Shown here: positions 1-8,803 of the stretch, one piece after another
How the letters are laid out: the number at the start of each line of letters is the position of its first letter
How positions within the stretch are numbered: position 1 is the stretch's first letter
Source: Aquisediminimonas profunda
Lineage (GTDB): Bacteria; Pseudomonadota; Alphaproteobacteria; Sphingomonadales; Sphingomonadaceae
DNA length: 64,000 nucleotides
Direction: 5' to 3'
Assembly: GCF_019443285.1 (NCBI RefSeq)
Contig: NZ_CP080327.1
Coordinates: 2,910,001 to 2,974,000 of the forward strand
Notes under the pieces: generated by a model
Told to the model about the DNA's origin: nothing
The model's database searches: none
What the model saw: only the letters and a program-made list of their open reading frames with translations
Translations under genes and position numbers: made by a program

Positions 1-41
1 TGACATTAGCGACATATCGGCAAAGGGCCAATTCGGTCGAC

Positions 42-782
42 CTAATCGCGATCGCCTTTTCCTTCGTGCTCGCCAGCCTCGCCCTGCCTGAGAGATCTGG
101 CGCCTTCGACACCTTCGCGTTCAATGCCCTCGCGCTGCTGCAGGCTGAATGCCTGCGGATCGACCGTCTGGATTCCGGCGACAGCAGCACCCGATGCCGC
201 AAGAGCGAACAGGAATGCAGCCGGGCTTGCCGGTCGAACGCTGAGCACATCGGGGTGGTCAGCCGCCTTTTTGCACCCAGTCACCATGGCGCGGACAAGA
301 TTTTCGCGCGACAGGATCGAAGTTGCGACCACCGCAGCAATATGAATGCCGATGAGGCCGAGCAGAAACCAGGCGATCCCTTCGTGGATGTCTTCCTCAC
401 CGCCTTGCAGCGCAATCCAGCCGGTCGCCACCACCGCGGCTATGGTGCCGATCAGCAAAAGGACCGCAATGCCGCCCGCAGGATTGTGGCCCACCGTGCG
501 TTCGGCCTTGCCCAATGCAAGTCCCTTAAGGTGGGCAAAGGCATGCGTAGGACGGATGAAGTTGGCGAAGCGCGCATGCTCACCCCCGACAATGCCCCAT
601 ACAAGTCGAAACACGATCAGGACGGCAGCGACCCAGCCTGCAGCTATGTGCCACTGAGCAATGACGCTGTCTTCCTCCGAGGACAGGAAGCCAATCGCAA
701 TCGAAGCAACCAGCAGCCAGTGGAAAAGCCGGACAGGAAGATCCCATACGGTAAAGGTGGTGCACGGGGGCTGAGGCTTCAT
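42..782 (-). CDS. Cytochrome b561-type membrane protein
   Basis: The protein (246 aa from this start) resembles the b-type cytochrome family of cytochrome b561 and Ni/Fe-hydrogenase cytochrome subunits, inner-membrane di-heme proteins that pass electrons between quinol and periplasmic partners. Four hydrophobic helices are visible, with candidate heme histidines in RLFHW near the N-terminus, QWHIAAGW, the IHEG segment and GIHIAAV. The C-terminal tail is polar and rich in Glu and Arg. ATG at 782 is chosen because an AAGGA lies 8 bases upstream; an ATG at 791 overlaps that AAGGA. The di-heme peroxidase gene just upstream on the same strand is a plausible redox partner, which is inference from position. 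Confidence 0.85.
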   Translation of the reverse strand: MKPQPPCTTFTVWDLPVRLFHWLLVASIAIGFLSSEEDSVIAQWHIAAGWVAAVLIVFRLVWGIVGGEHARFANFIRPTHAFAHLKGLALGKAERTVGHNPAGGIAVLLLIGTIAAVVATGWIALQGGEEDIHEGIAWFLLGLIGIHIAAVVATSILSRENLVRAMVTGCKKAADHPDVLSVRPASPAAFLFALAASGAAVAGIQTVDPQAFSLQQREGIEREGVEGARSLRQGEAGEHEGKGDRD

Positions 783-854
783 GATAAACATCCTTGAAAG
801 TAGTCGGGGGCGGACTGCGGGGAAATTAGCCCGCCCCCGAGGAACCGGTTACCG

Positions 855-1931
855 TCAGTCGACGGGCCGGGTAGATGTTCCGGTTACCGGGGGAAGGGCC
901 GGAACAACAATTTTGGGCTGCTCGCCGGTCAGGGACTTCAGGAACGTGACGATGTCCGAGACTTCCTGCTGCGGCAGCGTCTTGCCAAGCTGGGTATTGG
1001 CCATGATAGCGACCGCTTCATTGAGATCCCAAACCTTGCCAGTGTGAAAATAGGGAGCGGTCAGGGCGATGTTACGCAAGGTCGGAACCTTGTACGAGTA
1101 TCGATCTGCCTCATTCTTTGTAATCGCGAAGCGGCCCAGATCGCCCGGAGGCAGAAGCTCCGCCGGAGGTGGCGAGGCGACGCCGAACTTTGCGTACATG
1201 CCACCTCCTAAGTTCATGCCGCTGTGGCAGGCAGCGCAACCGTTATCAATGAATGACTTGAGGCCACGACGCTCTGCCTGTTTGAGCGCCTGAGCATCGC
1301 CTTTGAGGAAGTGGTCAAACGGGGCATTGGGCGTGACCAGCGTAGCCTCGTAGGCGGCAATCGCCGCCTGGACATTCGCCATGCGGATCGGATCCTTGCC
1401 GCTCGGGAAAGCCCTGGCGAACAGGCCTGCATAGCCGGGAATGCTCTTCAGCATTGGGATGACCTGTTCAGAAGGCATCGCCATCTCGATTGGATTCGAG
1501 ATCGGACCACCGGCCTGCTCGGTCAGGTCCTTGGCTCTGCCATCCCAGAACTGTGCGGTGTTATAGACCGCGTTGAGCACTGTCGGCGCATTACGTCCGC
1601 CATGTTGCCACCGGTGGCCCAGCGAGGTGGGTCGCGCGTCAGCGCCGCCAAGTCCCATGCTGTGGCAGGCCGCGCAAGCAATGCTGTGGCTCGCAGACAG
1701 GCGGGGATCAGAGTACAGCATGCTGCCCAACTCGACCAGTTCCGGAGTCGCCTTGATGCCCGCCACGTTGCCAGGCCCGTCAGGTATTGGCTTGAACTGT
1801 TCACGCGCTGCAAGGATCAGCGCGTCATTGGTCGAGGCAAGTGCGCCGCTCTCGTCTTCGGGGCTCGGCGACTGGCAGCTCGCCAGAGCCAAGGCCGACA
1901 TTGAAACTATTGTGAGAGCAATCTTGTTCAT
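855..1931 (-). CDS. Di-heme cytochrome c peroxidase (MauG/CcpA family), lipoprotein
   Basis: A 358-aa exported protein with two c-type heme sites, CAACH in the N-terminal half (IACAACHSMG) and CAACH in the C-terminal half (GCAACHSGMN), the layout of bacterial cytochrome c peroxidase and MauG. It should act in the periplasm, reducing peroxide or oxidising a protein partner with electrons from cytochrome c. The N-terminus MNKIALTIVSMSALALASC ends in a lipobox-like LASC, suggesting a lipoprotein. That signal decides for ATG 1931 over the longer frame beginning at 1994. It is followed by the cytochrome b561 gene with 72 bases between them, probably one transcript. Confidence 0.9.
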   Translation of the reverse strand: MNKIALTIVSMSALALASCQSPSPEDESGALASTNDALILAAREQFKPIPDGPGNVAGIKATPELVELGSMLYSDPRLSASHSIACAACHSMGLGGADARPTSLGHRWQHGGRNAPTVLNAVYNTAQFWDGRAKDLTEQAGGPISNPIEMAMPSEQVIPMLKSIPGYAGLFARAFPSGKDPIRMANVQAAIAAYEATLVTPNAPFDHFLKGDAQALKQAERRGLKSFIDNGCAACHSGMNLGGGMYAKFGVASPPPAELLPPGDLGRFAITKNEADRYSYKVPTLRNIALTAPYFHTGKVWDLNEAVAIMANTQLGKTLPQQEVSDIVTFLKSLTGEQPKIVVPALPPVTGTSTRPVD

Positions 1932-2182
1932 CGCATTTCCCCGTTGGACACGCAGGGGAGCTAAGCGTTCTTCCTGACCAGTTTCTGACGGCACGACTAT
2001 GTCAAAATCGATAGCGTTGGATAATCCCTGTGTGCTTCGTTCCAGCCTGTGCGGTCGTTGCTGTGCAGAGGCAGGTCATGAGCGGGTTCGGCGAAACAGT
2101 TTGGGGAAGGCTATGCCGGAATGCAAAATTGGCCGACTGATTGCAGGATATTTGTTGCTTCCGGATCGGTTGCGATCATCCG

Positions 2183-5152
2183 CTATTGCGGTTCCCCGAT
2201 GAGAGTAAAGGGCGCCCAAAACGCCGGATGAGCCGCATCGAGTTTAGGGTCGTCAATGATGTCGAGCATCGCGTGGCGCAGGGCCTGTGCTTTCGAGGTA
2301 CCGGGATGCCGGCGCTGGTATTGGAAAGTGGATGGAACCAACCGCGCGGCGATTTCGTCATCAAGGCGCCAATGGGATACGAGCAGGGAGTTGGCGCCAG
2401 CGAAGAAAAAGGCGCGCGCAAATCCCGAGAGACCATCAGCGACACCGGCATCCGGGCTTGCCGTATTGCAGCCGGAAAGAATGACCCATTCTGCATTGAG
2501 GTTCAAGCCGGCGGCATCCGAGGCCCTTAGCACCCAGTCCTCAGGGCGCGCAGCTGCTGACAAAACCAGCATGGGCTCCGCTGCCCCATCGCCCTGGCCG
2601 GCGGCGAACCCGTGCGTCGCAAACGCGATGACCCGAACATGGGCCAGAGCGCCGGATAGATTGCGGGTCATGAGTGCGTCCTTACTGGCAGCTCTACCAA
2701 AAAGGACAGAGCCCGTGGCCGCGCCCAGCACCGACTTGAGCGCCGTGCCTTCCTCTTTAGCGTGAGCAAGGTGTGGCAATGTGCGAAGGAACGCCACATC
2801 CGGCAGGCCATCGCGAAAAATGGTCGCGAAAGCTCGCGTAGGGGATGCCTGGACCGAGCTAGCCGCTGCAGTCTCGGAAAAGCTTGGGTCCACCAGCGCA
2901 ATCAGCGGATCGGTGGCAACTCGCCTTTCGTGGGCAAGAATTTGTCGGACAGTTCGTAGTGAAGAGATAGAGGGTAGCAGTGTCAGCGCCTTGCTGCGAA
3001 CCAGCCAGGGCGAGCGTCGCAAAGCCTCGGTGTCAAAATCGCCTTCTGTTCCGGCTTCAGGGGGAGCGGTAAGGAGCAGGCTCGGCGGCAGCGTCGTAAG
3101 TGGTCCGGAAGGAACGATGATCCAGTTGGGCTTTGCAGCGATCACTGACTGGATCGCTTTGTCACCGAACAGCCCGTGATAGAGTTTCCAGGCGAGAGAG
3201 CGTTCGAAGCCGCGTTGGCCAATGCCGACATCGACAGACTTGGCTCCAAGGCCATAGGCCCGTGGATCAATCTGCGCGCGCAGTGCATTGATCATCGAGA
3301 CCAACTCAGCGCGATCAAAAGGCAGCCTTGCCCATGCTGCTGCGTCTTTGGAAACCGCAAAAACGAGACCTTGTCTGCCATCACTTGGAATCATGAAGCT
3401 GATTACCGTTTCGTCAGGCCGCAAAAGGTTCGCATCGGGCCCCGAGCGAGCCCGTATTGCCGCGATACTGAGAGGCTGCGGGAAGCGGAGATCCCAGAAA
3501 CGCGGGGCGGCCGTCGACAACTGACCGGACAGAACGGCAATGCGTGCATTCAATTGGTCAAGTCTGGACTGCTGTTCGGCTGGGAAAGGAACGTAGAGCG
3601 CATTCAACCAATCCTCGGGAGGCGCCGCACCAAGACGATCGCGTTCTGCAATTGCCTGATCATATTCAATCAGCTGCGCACCAACACCCGAACGACTGGC
3701 AACCGCCCTCGCGCCCGCTTTTGCAAGCGCCTGCGCAGATGGGTCGGAGCGTGCAAGTTGAGCCGCCATGAAGGCCTCATCACGAAGCGCATCGGGCGTG
3801 TCCGAACTCGCCTCTCCTCCTCCTGCTTGCGCCCAATCCCAATCTGCCAACGCCTGTCGAATAGCGCAGTCGCGCAGCGCTTCATCGCTATGTGTGGCTG
3901 TAAAGGTCGCTCTACTCCCGCGTGCCGCCTGCGCGGCTTGCTCAGCAGATGCCCTGCAGACCGTGCGATAGTCTGCCATGCCGCGCGCATAGGCGCTTTG
4001 CTTGAGCGCAAGGAAACCGGCAAAAATCTGCACCTGCTCTCGTGTGGCAGGAGGCAAGCCAGAAATGCTCAGGCTATCGCGATAGGCGGCTTCGGATTCT
4101 TCCAGACGGCCTTGCGCAAAGAGGTTCGCTGCAAGGTCAAGTTTAAGCCAAGGATTACGGTCCTGATAGCGAAGCGACAGTGCACGTCGAAGCAATGGCT
4201 CGGCAGCTGCAGCGGTTCCCCCCGCCTCCAATGCCCTAGCCTGAACGGAGAGAGCGGCTGCAAGCTGGTTGCTGGTGTCCTCACCCTTCATTGCAATGGT
4301 TTCGGCTCGGCCTCCAAGTGTCCGCGCTTCGACATGATTGCCTAGATCGAGCGCGGCTTGTGCAATGCGCACAAGATCATAGCCAATCTGTTCGCCAGCA
4401 GGACCATGGCGCAATTCATCAAAGTCGAGGACAGCCTTCCAGGCTTCGTAGTAACCGGGTTTGTCCATCGCCTTGGCTGCTTTTTGGACCTGTGCCATCA
4501 GTTGCTGGCGCTTTACGGCTTCGGTATCGTTAAGCCTCACGCGGGAATTTGTCCCCAGATCCAGATTTGTCGCAATACCGCCAAGCGACCCGATGCCGAC
4601 GACCTCTGCTTCAGGACTATCGCTCGGTACTGGTCGAAGCGCGGCGGGGATGATGGATTGATACTGCGCCGCTTCGCGCAAGCGTCCCTGCGACCGAAGG
4701 TTTTCCAGCAATTGAATCTCGAAATAGCGCGCCCAATCCAATGCCAGCTTGCTCATGTCAGACCGGTGTCGAAGGCGCGGATGGGGCGCGAGCTGCTTAG
4801 TCAACCACGACAGGCCGTCACGAAACTCTCCTTCTGCCTCCGTTTTGCGGCCACTCGCATTCAGTGTAACGCCAAGCATGAACCTTGCTTCCAGTATGGC
4901 AAAGACATCTCGCGGCCTATTGCGTTGCACAATCGCAAGCCTCGCTCGCGCCAACCTTTCGGCCGCTACTTGGTCGCCTGAAGCATAGGCCGACTGCCAT
5001 GCCAGAACCGCTGCATCGTTGGCATAGGGCGGGTTGTAATCCTCAATATCCGGACCGATCGGCTTGGATGGCGCAGCAAATGCGGACTGAAGTGCCAGAC
5101 AGGCCCACAACACCAAGATGGCAGCAAGCGAGGTGAATTGGCGCAGCAACAT
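2183..5152 (-). CDS. Secreted TPR-CHAT domain protein
   Basis: A 989-aa protein. A signal peptide (about residues 1-26, ending in FAAP) is followed by a long helical region with degenerate tetratricopeptide-like repeats to about residue 550. The C-terminal CHAT domain is a caspase/separase-like peptidase fold with the expected dyad: His847 in FATHG and Cys895 in LSGCNTA. The SHWRLDD segment and the ending FWAPFTLIGEP are typical of the family. Known CHAT proteins cleave specific partner proteins, but this one's substrate cannot be read from sequence and an exported CHAT is not explained by the cytoplasmic CHAT systems. It lies 18 bases after the regulator gene at 5171-5878 and is probably co-transcribed. 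AAGGGTGC precedes the ATG. Confidence 0.88.
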   Translation of the reverse strand: MLLRQFTSLAAILVLWACLALQSAFAAPSKPIGPDIEDYNPPYANDAAVLAWQSAYASGDQVAAERLARARLAIVQRNRPRDVFAILEARFMLGVTLNASGRKTEAEGEFRDGLSWLTKQLAPHPRLRHRSDMSKLALDWARYFEIQLLENLRSQGRLREAAQYQSIIPAALRPVPSDSPEAEVVGIGSLGGIATNLDLGTNSRVRLNDTEAVKRQQLMAQVQKAAKAMDKPGYYEAWKAVLDFDELRHGPAGEQIGYDLVRIAQAALDLGNHVEARTLGGRAETIAMKGEDTSNQLAAALSVQARALEAGGTAAAAEPLLRRALSLRYQDRNPWLKLDLAANLFAQGRLEESEAAYRDSLSISGLPPATREQVQIFAGFLALKQSAYARGMADYRTVCRASAEQAAQAARGSRATFTATHSDEALRDCAIRQALADWDWAQAGGGEASSDTPDALRDEAFMAAQLARSDPSAQALAKAGARAVASRSGVGAQLIEYDQAIAERDRLGAAPPEDWLNALYVPFPAEQQSRLDQLNARIAVLSGQLSTAAPRFWDLRFPQPLSIAAIRARSGPDANLLRPDETVISFMIPSDGRQGLVFAVSKDAAAWARLPFDRAELVSMINALRAQIDPRAYGLGAKSVDVGIGQRGFERSLAWKLYHGLFGDKAIQSVIAAKPNWIIVPSGPLTTLPPSLLLTAPPEAGTEGDFDTEALRRSPWLVRSKALTLLPSISSLRTVRQILAHERRVATDPLIALVDPSFSETAAASSVQASPTRAFATIFRDGLPDVAFLRTLPHLAHAKEEGTALKSVLGAATGSVLFGRAASKDALMTRNLSGALAHVRVIAFATHGFAAGQGDGAAEPMLVLSAAARPEDWVLRASDAAGLNLNAEWVILSGCNTASPDAGVADGLSGFARAFFFAGANSLLVSHWRLDDEIAARLVPSTFQYQRRHPGTSKAQALRHAMLDIIDDPKLDAAHPAFWAPFTLIGEPQ

Positions 5153-5170
5153 GCACCCTTATGTGCCCAA

Positions 5171-5878
5171 TCAGTTCGCTTGTGCAACGGTGCAAAACTG
5201 GCTTTGCGCGAGAGCGTCGTGCGTCTTTTCCAGTCGATACCCCATTCCGCGGATCGTAGAAATTGCCGAATTTCCGATCTTGCGACGCAGTCGGCCGACA
5301 TGAACTTCAACCGTATTGAGATTTCGAAACGTCGAAGACGGGTAGAGATTGTCGAGGATCTCGTCATGTGCAAGGATTTGGCCTGCACGCAACAGAAAGA
5401 GGTTGAGCAATCTGTATTCGGTTGGGGTGAGGTCGAGCGGGACATTGTCCAAGAAGGCCTGCTGCGTGGATGGAATTGATGTCATTGCTCCGACTTGAAT
5501 AATCGCGCCTGTGAAACCGCAGGCGCGCCGAACCAGCGCAAGTAAGCGGGCCACAATCTCTTCGGGCTGAATTGAACCCGCGACAAAATTGTCCACGCCA
5601 GAACCATATGCATCGACCGCATTCGCGCCACCATTAAAGCCACTTTTGGCAAGTATCGGATACTTCAGTCCACACGAACGCCAATGGCGAACAAGGTCGA
5701 GGCCATCCAGCTGCGGAGCGTCGAGATCAACGAAGATGGCGGAAAATTTGTCTGTTTTTGGCCAAGCGCGGACAAGCTCCGCCTCGCATTCCCGTTCAAC
5801 GACAAATCCGGCGCGCGACAGTAAAAGATCCAATCTCCGAAAATATGGGTGGACCTCGCACACAATCAATATCCGCAT
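5171..5878 (-). CDS. OmpR-type DNA-binding regulator with degenerate receiver
   Basis: A 235-aa protein with an N-terminal receiver (about 1-115) and a C-terminal winged helix (about 135-225; LTPTEYRLLNLFL, then NTVEVHVGRLRRKIG). Asp51 (FVDLDAPQLDG) occupies the phosphoacceptor position. Other receiver residues are changed: the acidic pair is reduced to one Glu (VCEVHP), the Thr/Ser site reads ILAKSG, and the conserved Lys is missing (VAGSIQPEE). Phosphorylation may be weak or absent, which is inference. No histidine kinase is adjacent. ATG 5878 is chosen over 6046 because the receiver fold begins at MRILIV and GGAGAG precedes it. It probably drives the CHAT gene immediately downstream. Confidence 0.87.
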   Translation of the reverse strand: MRILIVCEVHPYFRRLDLLLSRAGFVVERECEAELVRAWPKTDKFSAIFVDLDAPQLDGLDLVRHWRSCGLKYPILAKSGFNGGANAVDAYGSGVDNFVAGSIQPEEIVARLLALVRRACGFTGAIIQVGAMTSIPSTQQAFLDNVPLDLTPTEYRLLNLFLLRAGQILAHDEILDNLYPSSTFRNLNTVEVHVGRLRRKIGNSAISTIRGMGYRLEKTHDALAQSQFCTVAQAN

Positions 5879-6127
5879 CGTATCTCTCCAAAGTGCCTTA
5901 CCCTTCGATGCGACAGCTACCCAAAGGCTGGGTGAAACTTCGCCAACACGTTCAAGAGATAAGACGTCGAGATACCCACTCCACCCCATATCCAACTCAA
6001 AGATTTGTCCAATTGAGGTCCAAGAGGGGGCAGTGGTCGCAGGCAAATTAATCGGATTTTTATTCCACTTAAATATCAGCTTTTCTCAGTTGGCGAACAT
6101 TTTGGAGCACGTTACGTGGAGCAAGAG

Positions 6128-6445
6128 ATGTCGAACCAAAATCCTGAGCGTCGCAATGCCAAGCGACGTTGCTTGGGTGCTACTGCCACAATACGCAACA
6201 GCAGCCAAACCCGAATTGGGGGCATAATCGTCAATATATCCGAACACGGCTGTCAGATTGAACTGGACTTTGGCTCAGTAAGTCTCGGTCAATACGTCAC
6301 GATCAAGCTCGATGGGATGGAGGTCTGGCCAGGTCGCGCGCAATGGTCTCGAGACACAACCGTTGGAATCCAATTTGAGCGAGCCTTGCATTCTGCAATT
6401 GTAGACCATCTCACGCGAACACGCGCGGTCGTCGAATTGGCCTAG
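6128..6445 (+). CDS. PilZ domain protein
   Basis: A 105-aa single-domain protein. ERRNAKRR near the N-terminus matches the basic RxxxR element of PilZ, and NISEHGCQIEL matches the (D/N)xSxxG element, so both c-di-GMP contact motifs are present. Single-domain PilZ proteins are cytoplasmic c-di-GMP receptors acting on motility, polysaccharide synthesis or transcription; the target here is unknown. ATG 6128 is preferred to the GTG at 6116 because GGAG lies directly before it. It diverges from the regulator at 5171-5878 across about 250 bases. Confidence 0.85.
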   Translation: MSNQNPERRNAKRRCLGATATIRNSSQTRIGGIIVNISEHGCQIELDFGSVSLGQYVTIKLDGMEVWPGRAQWSRDTTVGIQFERALHSAIVDHLTRTRAVVELA

Positions 6446-6605
6446 TCGTTCGCATTAGGTTCAAGCAACGCCGGTCCAGACGCTTGCTGGAAGTTGAGAT
6501 CATTGGAACAAAGGTAAAGGCCTTCGTCCGCTTTCAAAAATTTCAGGCTTTGAGTTGCCGTTACTGTCAAACCGACTTTTCAGTAGTTTGAGGACTGAAA
6601 TTAAA

Positions 6606-6632
6606 CGTCTGCTTTGGGGTGGTTAGCCGACT
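6606..6632. repeat. Dispersed intergenic repeat, partial copy 1
   Basis: CGTCTGCTTTGGGGTGG followed by TTAGCCGACT, one arm of the dispersed repeat found across this window (full copies are 60-70 bp). The 6446-6639 gap holds nothing else recognisable. Confidence 0.6.
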
Positions 6633-6639
6633 TGGCCGC

Positions 6640-7125
6640 TTACTGCAGCGGCGCGTCCTCGGGTCGTGTGGTTATGACGCGCACGTTCGGCGCATAAAGT
6701 GCTGCCACGTCGAAGGTGGCCTCGTTGCAGACGATTACCCAATGCCGCAGACGGCGACTTGGGTCTTTCTCAAAATCACCTCCAATGGTGGCCACGTATT
6801 CGGGCTCGGCACGAGACTGGCTCTCCACCCAAGGCAAAAACGCGCTGCCGTCTGGCGCTTCTTTGATGGTGGCGCGAAGTCCACTCTCTTTCGGGAAGGG
6901 ATCACCACGAACTGCAAAACACACGACTACCTCCCAAATGATCTCGTAGCTACAGTCGCTATTTTGGCGAATGATGTCTCGCCCTTCCAATCCAAGCCCA
7001 TCGGCATCCTGTTGCAAGGGACCACGGCCAGTCCTGTCCTCAAGCACAATGCGTAATCCGCGATCTTGCAGTACCTCCACGGAAACGAGGAACGCTGGAA
7101 ATGCTATTGTCGGTGGCGAGTTCAT
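6640..7125 (-). CDS. Hypothetical protein
   Basis: A 161-aa protein of unrecognised family. It lacks a signal peptide and membrane helices and has mixed alpha/beta composition, with regularly placed hydrophobic segments (IIWEVVVCFAV, RHWVIVCNEATFDVAALY). The coding interval is bounded on both sides by copies of the dispersed repeat, as for other small genes at 14-21 kb. ATG 7125 begins MNSPPTIAF; an ATG two codons earlier is also possible. It is called a gene because the frame is open over the whole interval and the residue composition is balanced; no function is proposed. Confidence 0.5.
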   Translation of the reverse strand: MNSPPTIAFPAFLVSVEVLQDRGLRIVLEDRTGRGPLQQDADGLGLEGRDIIRQNSDCSYEIIWEVVVCFAVRGDPFPKESGLRATIKEAPDGSAFLPWVESQSRAEPEYVATIGGDFEKDPSRRLRHWVIVCNEATFDVAALYAPNVRVITTRPEDAPLQ

Positions 7126-7131
7126 CCGCAC

Positions 7132-7437
7132 AGTCCTAACGCAGCGCAGATGCTGCCGCTAGCGTCCGCTTTGGGGTAACTCTTAGCCAGACCGCTTCGG
7201 CGCTTTTGTTGTGGATAGCTGACATTCGGCTGACTTCATCGGGACGGCGGTTTGACCTTGTCTAGCGCGAGATCACATTTTCGACAGAGATGGGAAGCGG
7301 GAACCGTTTTATGCTGTCGCTATGGGGTAGGGCTGCAGAACATGCGGCAATCACAAAGAGGGTCGGATTTGCTTTTGCTCTTGCGTTCATTTGGTTGAGG
7401 TATAGGCCTCGATCCCGGTCCAAGGAGGGCGATATCT
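7132..7437. other. Intergenic gap, mainly a repeat copy
   Basis: No gene is supported. The left part contains a diverged copy of the dispersed repeat; the right part is upstream sequence of the NHL gene, with GGAGG just before its ATG. Confidence 0.6.
7161..7229. repeat. Dispersed intergenic repeat, copy 2 (diverged)
   Basis: Begins AGCGTCCGCTTTGGGGT and ends near GATAGCTGACATT, the two ends expected of the repeat family, with a GACCGCTTCGGCGC centre. Confidence 0.6.
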
Positions 7438-8424
7438 ATGAATTCCTTTAAGTTGGTATCGCTCGCAGCATGTTTGCTCGCTGCGCCACATGCGTTTGCC
7501 AAAAGCTCGCACAAGCACTCGGCTTACTCAGTGGTCCACGGCTGGCCGATACTCCCGGATGGTTTGGTGCTTGGTGCGGCCGCTGGTGTGGGAGTGGATT
7601 CCAAAGGCAATGTCTGGGTATTCCAGCGGGGTGACAGGCAATGGACGGAGCCGCTTTCAACTGACGCGATCAAGTATCCCGCTGTCGTTCAGTTCGAGGG
7701 AAAATCAGGCAAGCTATTGCAAGCTTGGGGCGCCGGTACATTCGCCATGCCTCATGGTTTAACAATCGATGGCCAAGATAATGTCTGGCTGACCGATGTC
7801 GCGTTGCACCAGATCTATAAATACAGTCCAGCTGGGAAGCTCCTGCTTACTCTCGGGGAGCGAGGTGTTCCTGGCGCCGATGCTATGCATTTCAATCGTC
7901 CAACTGACGTGGCAGTGCTACCCGACGGATCATTCTACGTGAGCGATGGCTACCGCAACACGCGAGTCATGAAATTTGGTGCGGACGGGCGCTTCGAGTT
8001 CCAATGGGGCAAGCCTGGCAGTGGACCAGGTGAGTTCAACACACCACATGGTATTACAGTGGATGGATCAGGCCGCGTATATGTAGCCGACCGAGAAAAT
8101 GATCGCGTTCAAATATTTGATGCCAAAGGCAGGTTTCTAGAACAGTGGAAATCGGCAGCGATTGGGCGGCCTTATTCACTCGCCCTTCTTCTTCGAGATC
8201 AAGCGGCGGTGGTCGATGGCGGTGTGCAGCCAAATGCGCCCCCTGACCGATCCGGTGTTGCTATCGTGAAGCGGGACGGTTCGCTCATTGAGCGCTTTGG
8301 CCGATTTGGCAATTATGACGGGCAGTTCCGAATGGGTCACGACATTTCAAGTGACCCTCGAGGCAATATCTATGTGGTCGATATTACCGGGCAGCGTGTT
8401 CAAAAGTTCTCTAAAGCGCCCTGA
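7438..8424 (+). CDS. Secreted NHL-repeat beta-propeller (PAL-like)
   Basis: A 328-aa exported protein. A signal peptide (about 1-21, ending AFA) precedes a six-bladed propeller built of NHL-type repeats, visible as recurring GLTIDGQDNVWLTD, DVAVLPDGSFYVSDG, GITVDGSGRVYVADREND and DISSDPRGNIYVVD. The arrangement resembles the lyase domain of peptidylglycine alpha-amidating enzymes and many bacterial NHL proteins, whose substrates are mostly unknown. Histidines fall in blade loops (PHGLTID, PHGITVD, MGHDISS), compatible with a metal site in the channel. GGAGG seven to eight bases before the ATG supports the start. It stands alone between repeat-bearing gaps. Confidence 0.85.
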   Translation: MNSFKLVSLAACLLAAPHAFAKSSHKHSAYSVVHGWPILPDGLVLGAAAGVGVDSKGNVWVFQRGDRQWTEPLSTDAIKYPAVVQFEGKSGKLLQAWGAGTFAMPHGLTIDGQDNVWLTDVALHQIYKYSPAGKLLLTLGERGVPGADAMHFNRPTDVAVLPDGSFYVSDGYRNTRVMKFGADGRFEFQWGKPGSGPGEFNTPHGITVDGSGRVYVADRENDRVQIFDAKGRFLEQWKSAAIGRPYSLALLLRDQAAVVDGGVQPNAPPDRSGVAIVKRDGSLIERFGRFGNYDGQFRMGHDISSDPRGNIYVVDITGQRVQKFSKAP

Positions 8425-8803
8425 GTTTATAGCCAGCCAATCGGGCGTAGCGCGTGGGCGTGTGAGCAGAATATCCCATTTTATCTCAAAAGCAGGATTA
8501 GCTGACAGTCCGCTTTCGGTGAAACGCCGGAAACGGCCGGACGTCCGCAATAGGGTCGTTCTCCGACTAGCCGCAGCGGCAAGATGGGGGTGATTACTGG
8601 ACGTTGACAGCGTGTAGTGCGACGACGGCAAACGCAAACAAAGCGGTTGTTCGCGTGCTTCAATGGCCCGCCGAAAGCTGCCCTAATTCATACGCACCCA
8701 AACGCGGAAAATGGACAGATTATTGACCGTCCGGTTTTTGTCGCTACCGCAAGCAATCAGCCATTCGAGCGAAGGCGCTGTGCTCACTGACCCTGCGCCG
8801 GCG
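8425..8803. other. Intergenic gap with repeat, no gene seen
   Basis: It contains a repeat copy at 8503-8605. The rest shows no open frame with coding character and no clear terminator. Confidence 0.55.
8503..8605. repeat. Dispersed intergenic repeat, copy 3 (compound)
   Basis: A short GACAGTCCGCTTTCGGTG arm is followed by a near-complete unit from ACGTCCGCAATAGGGTCG (8541) to TTACTGGACGTT (8605). Confidence 0.65.

Noticed and set aside
3176-4345. Plus-strand open frame of 389 codons
   Set aside because: Antisense to the CHAT gene, rich in Cys, Arg and Pro with no domain.
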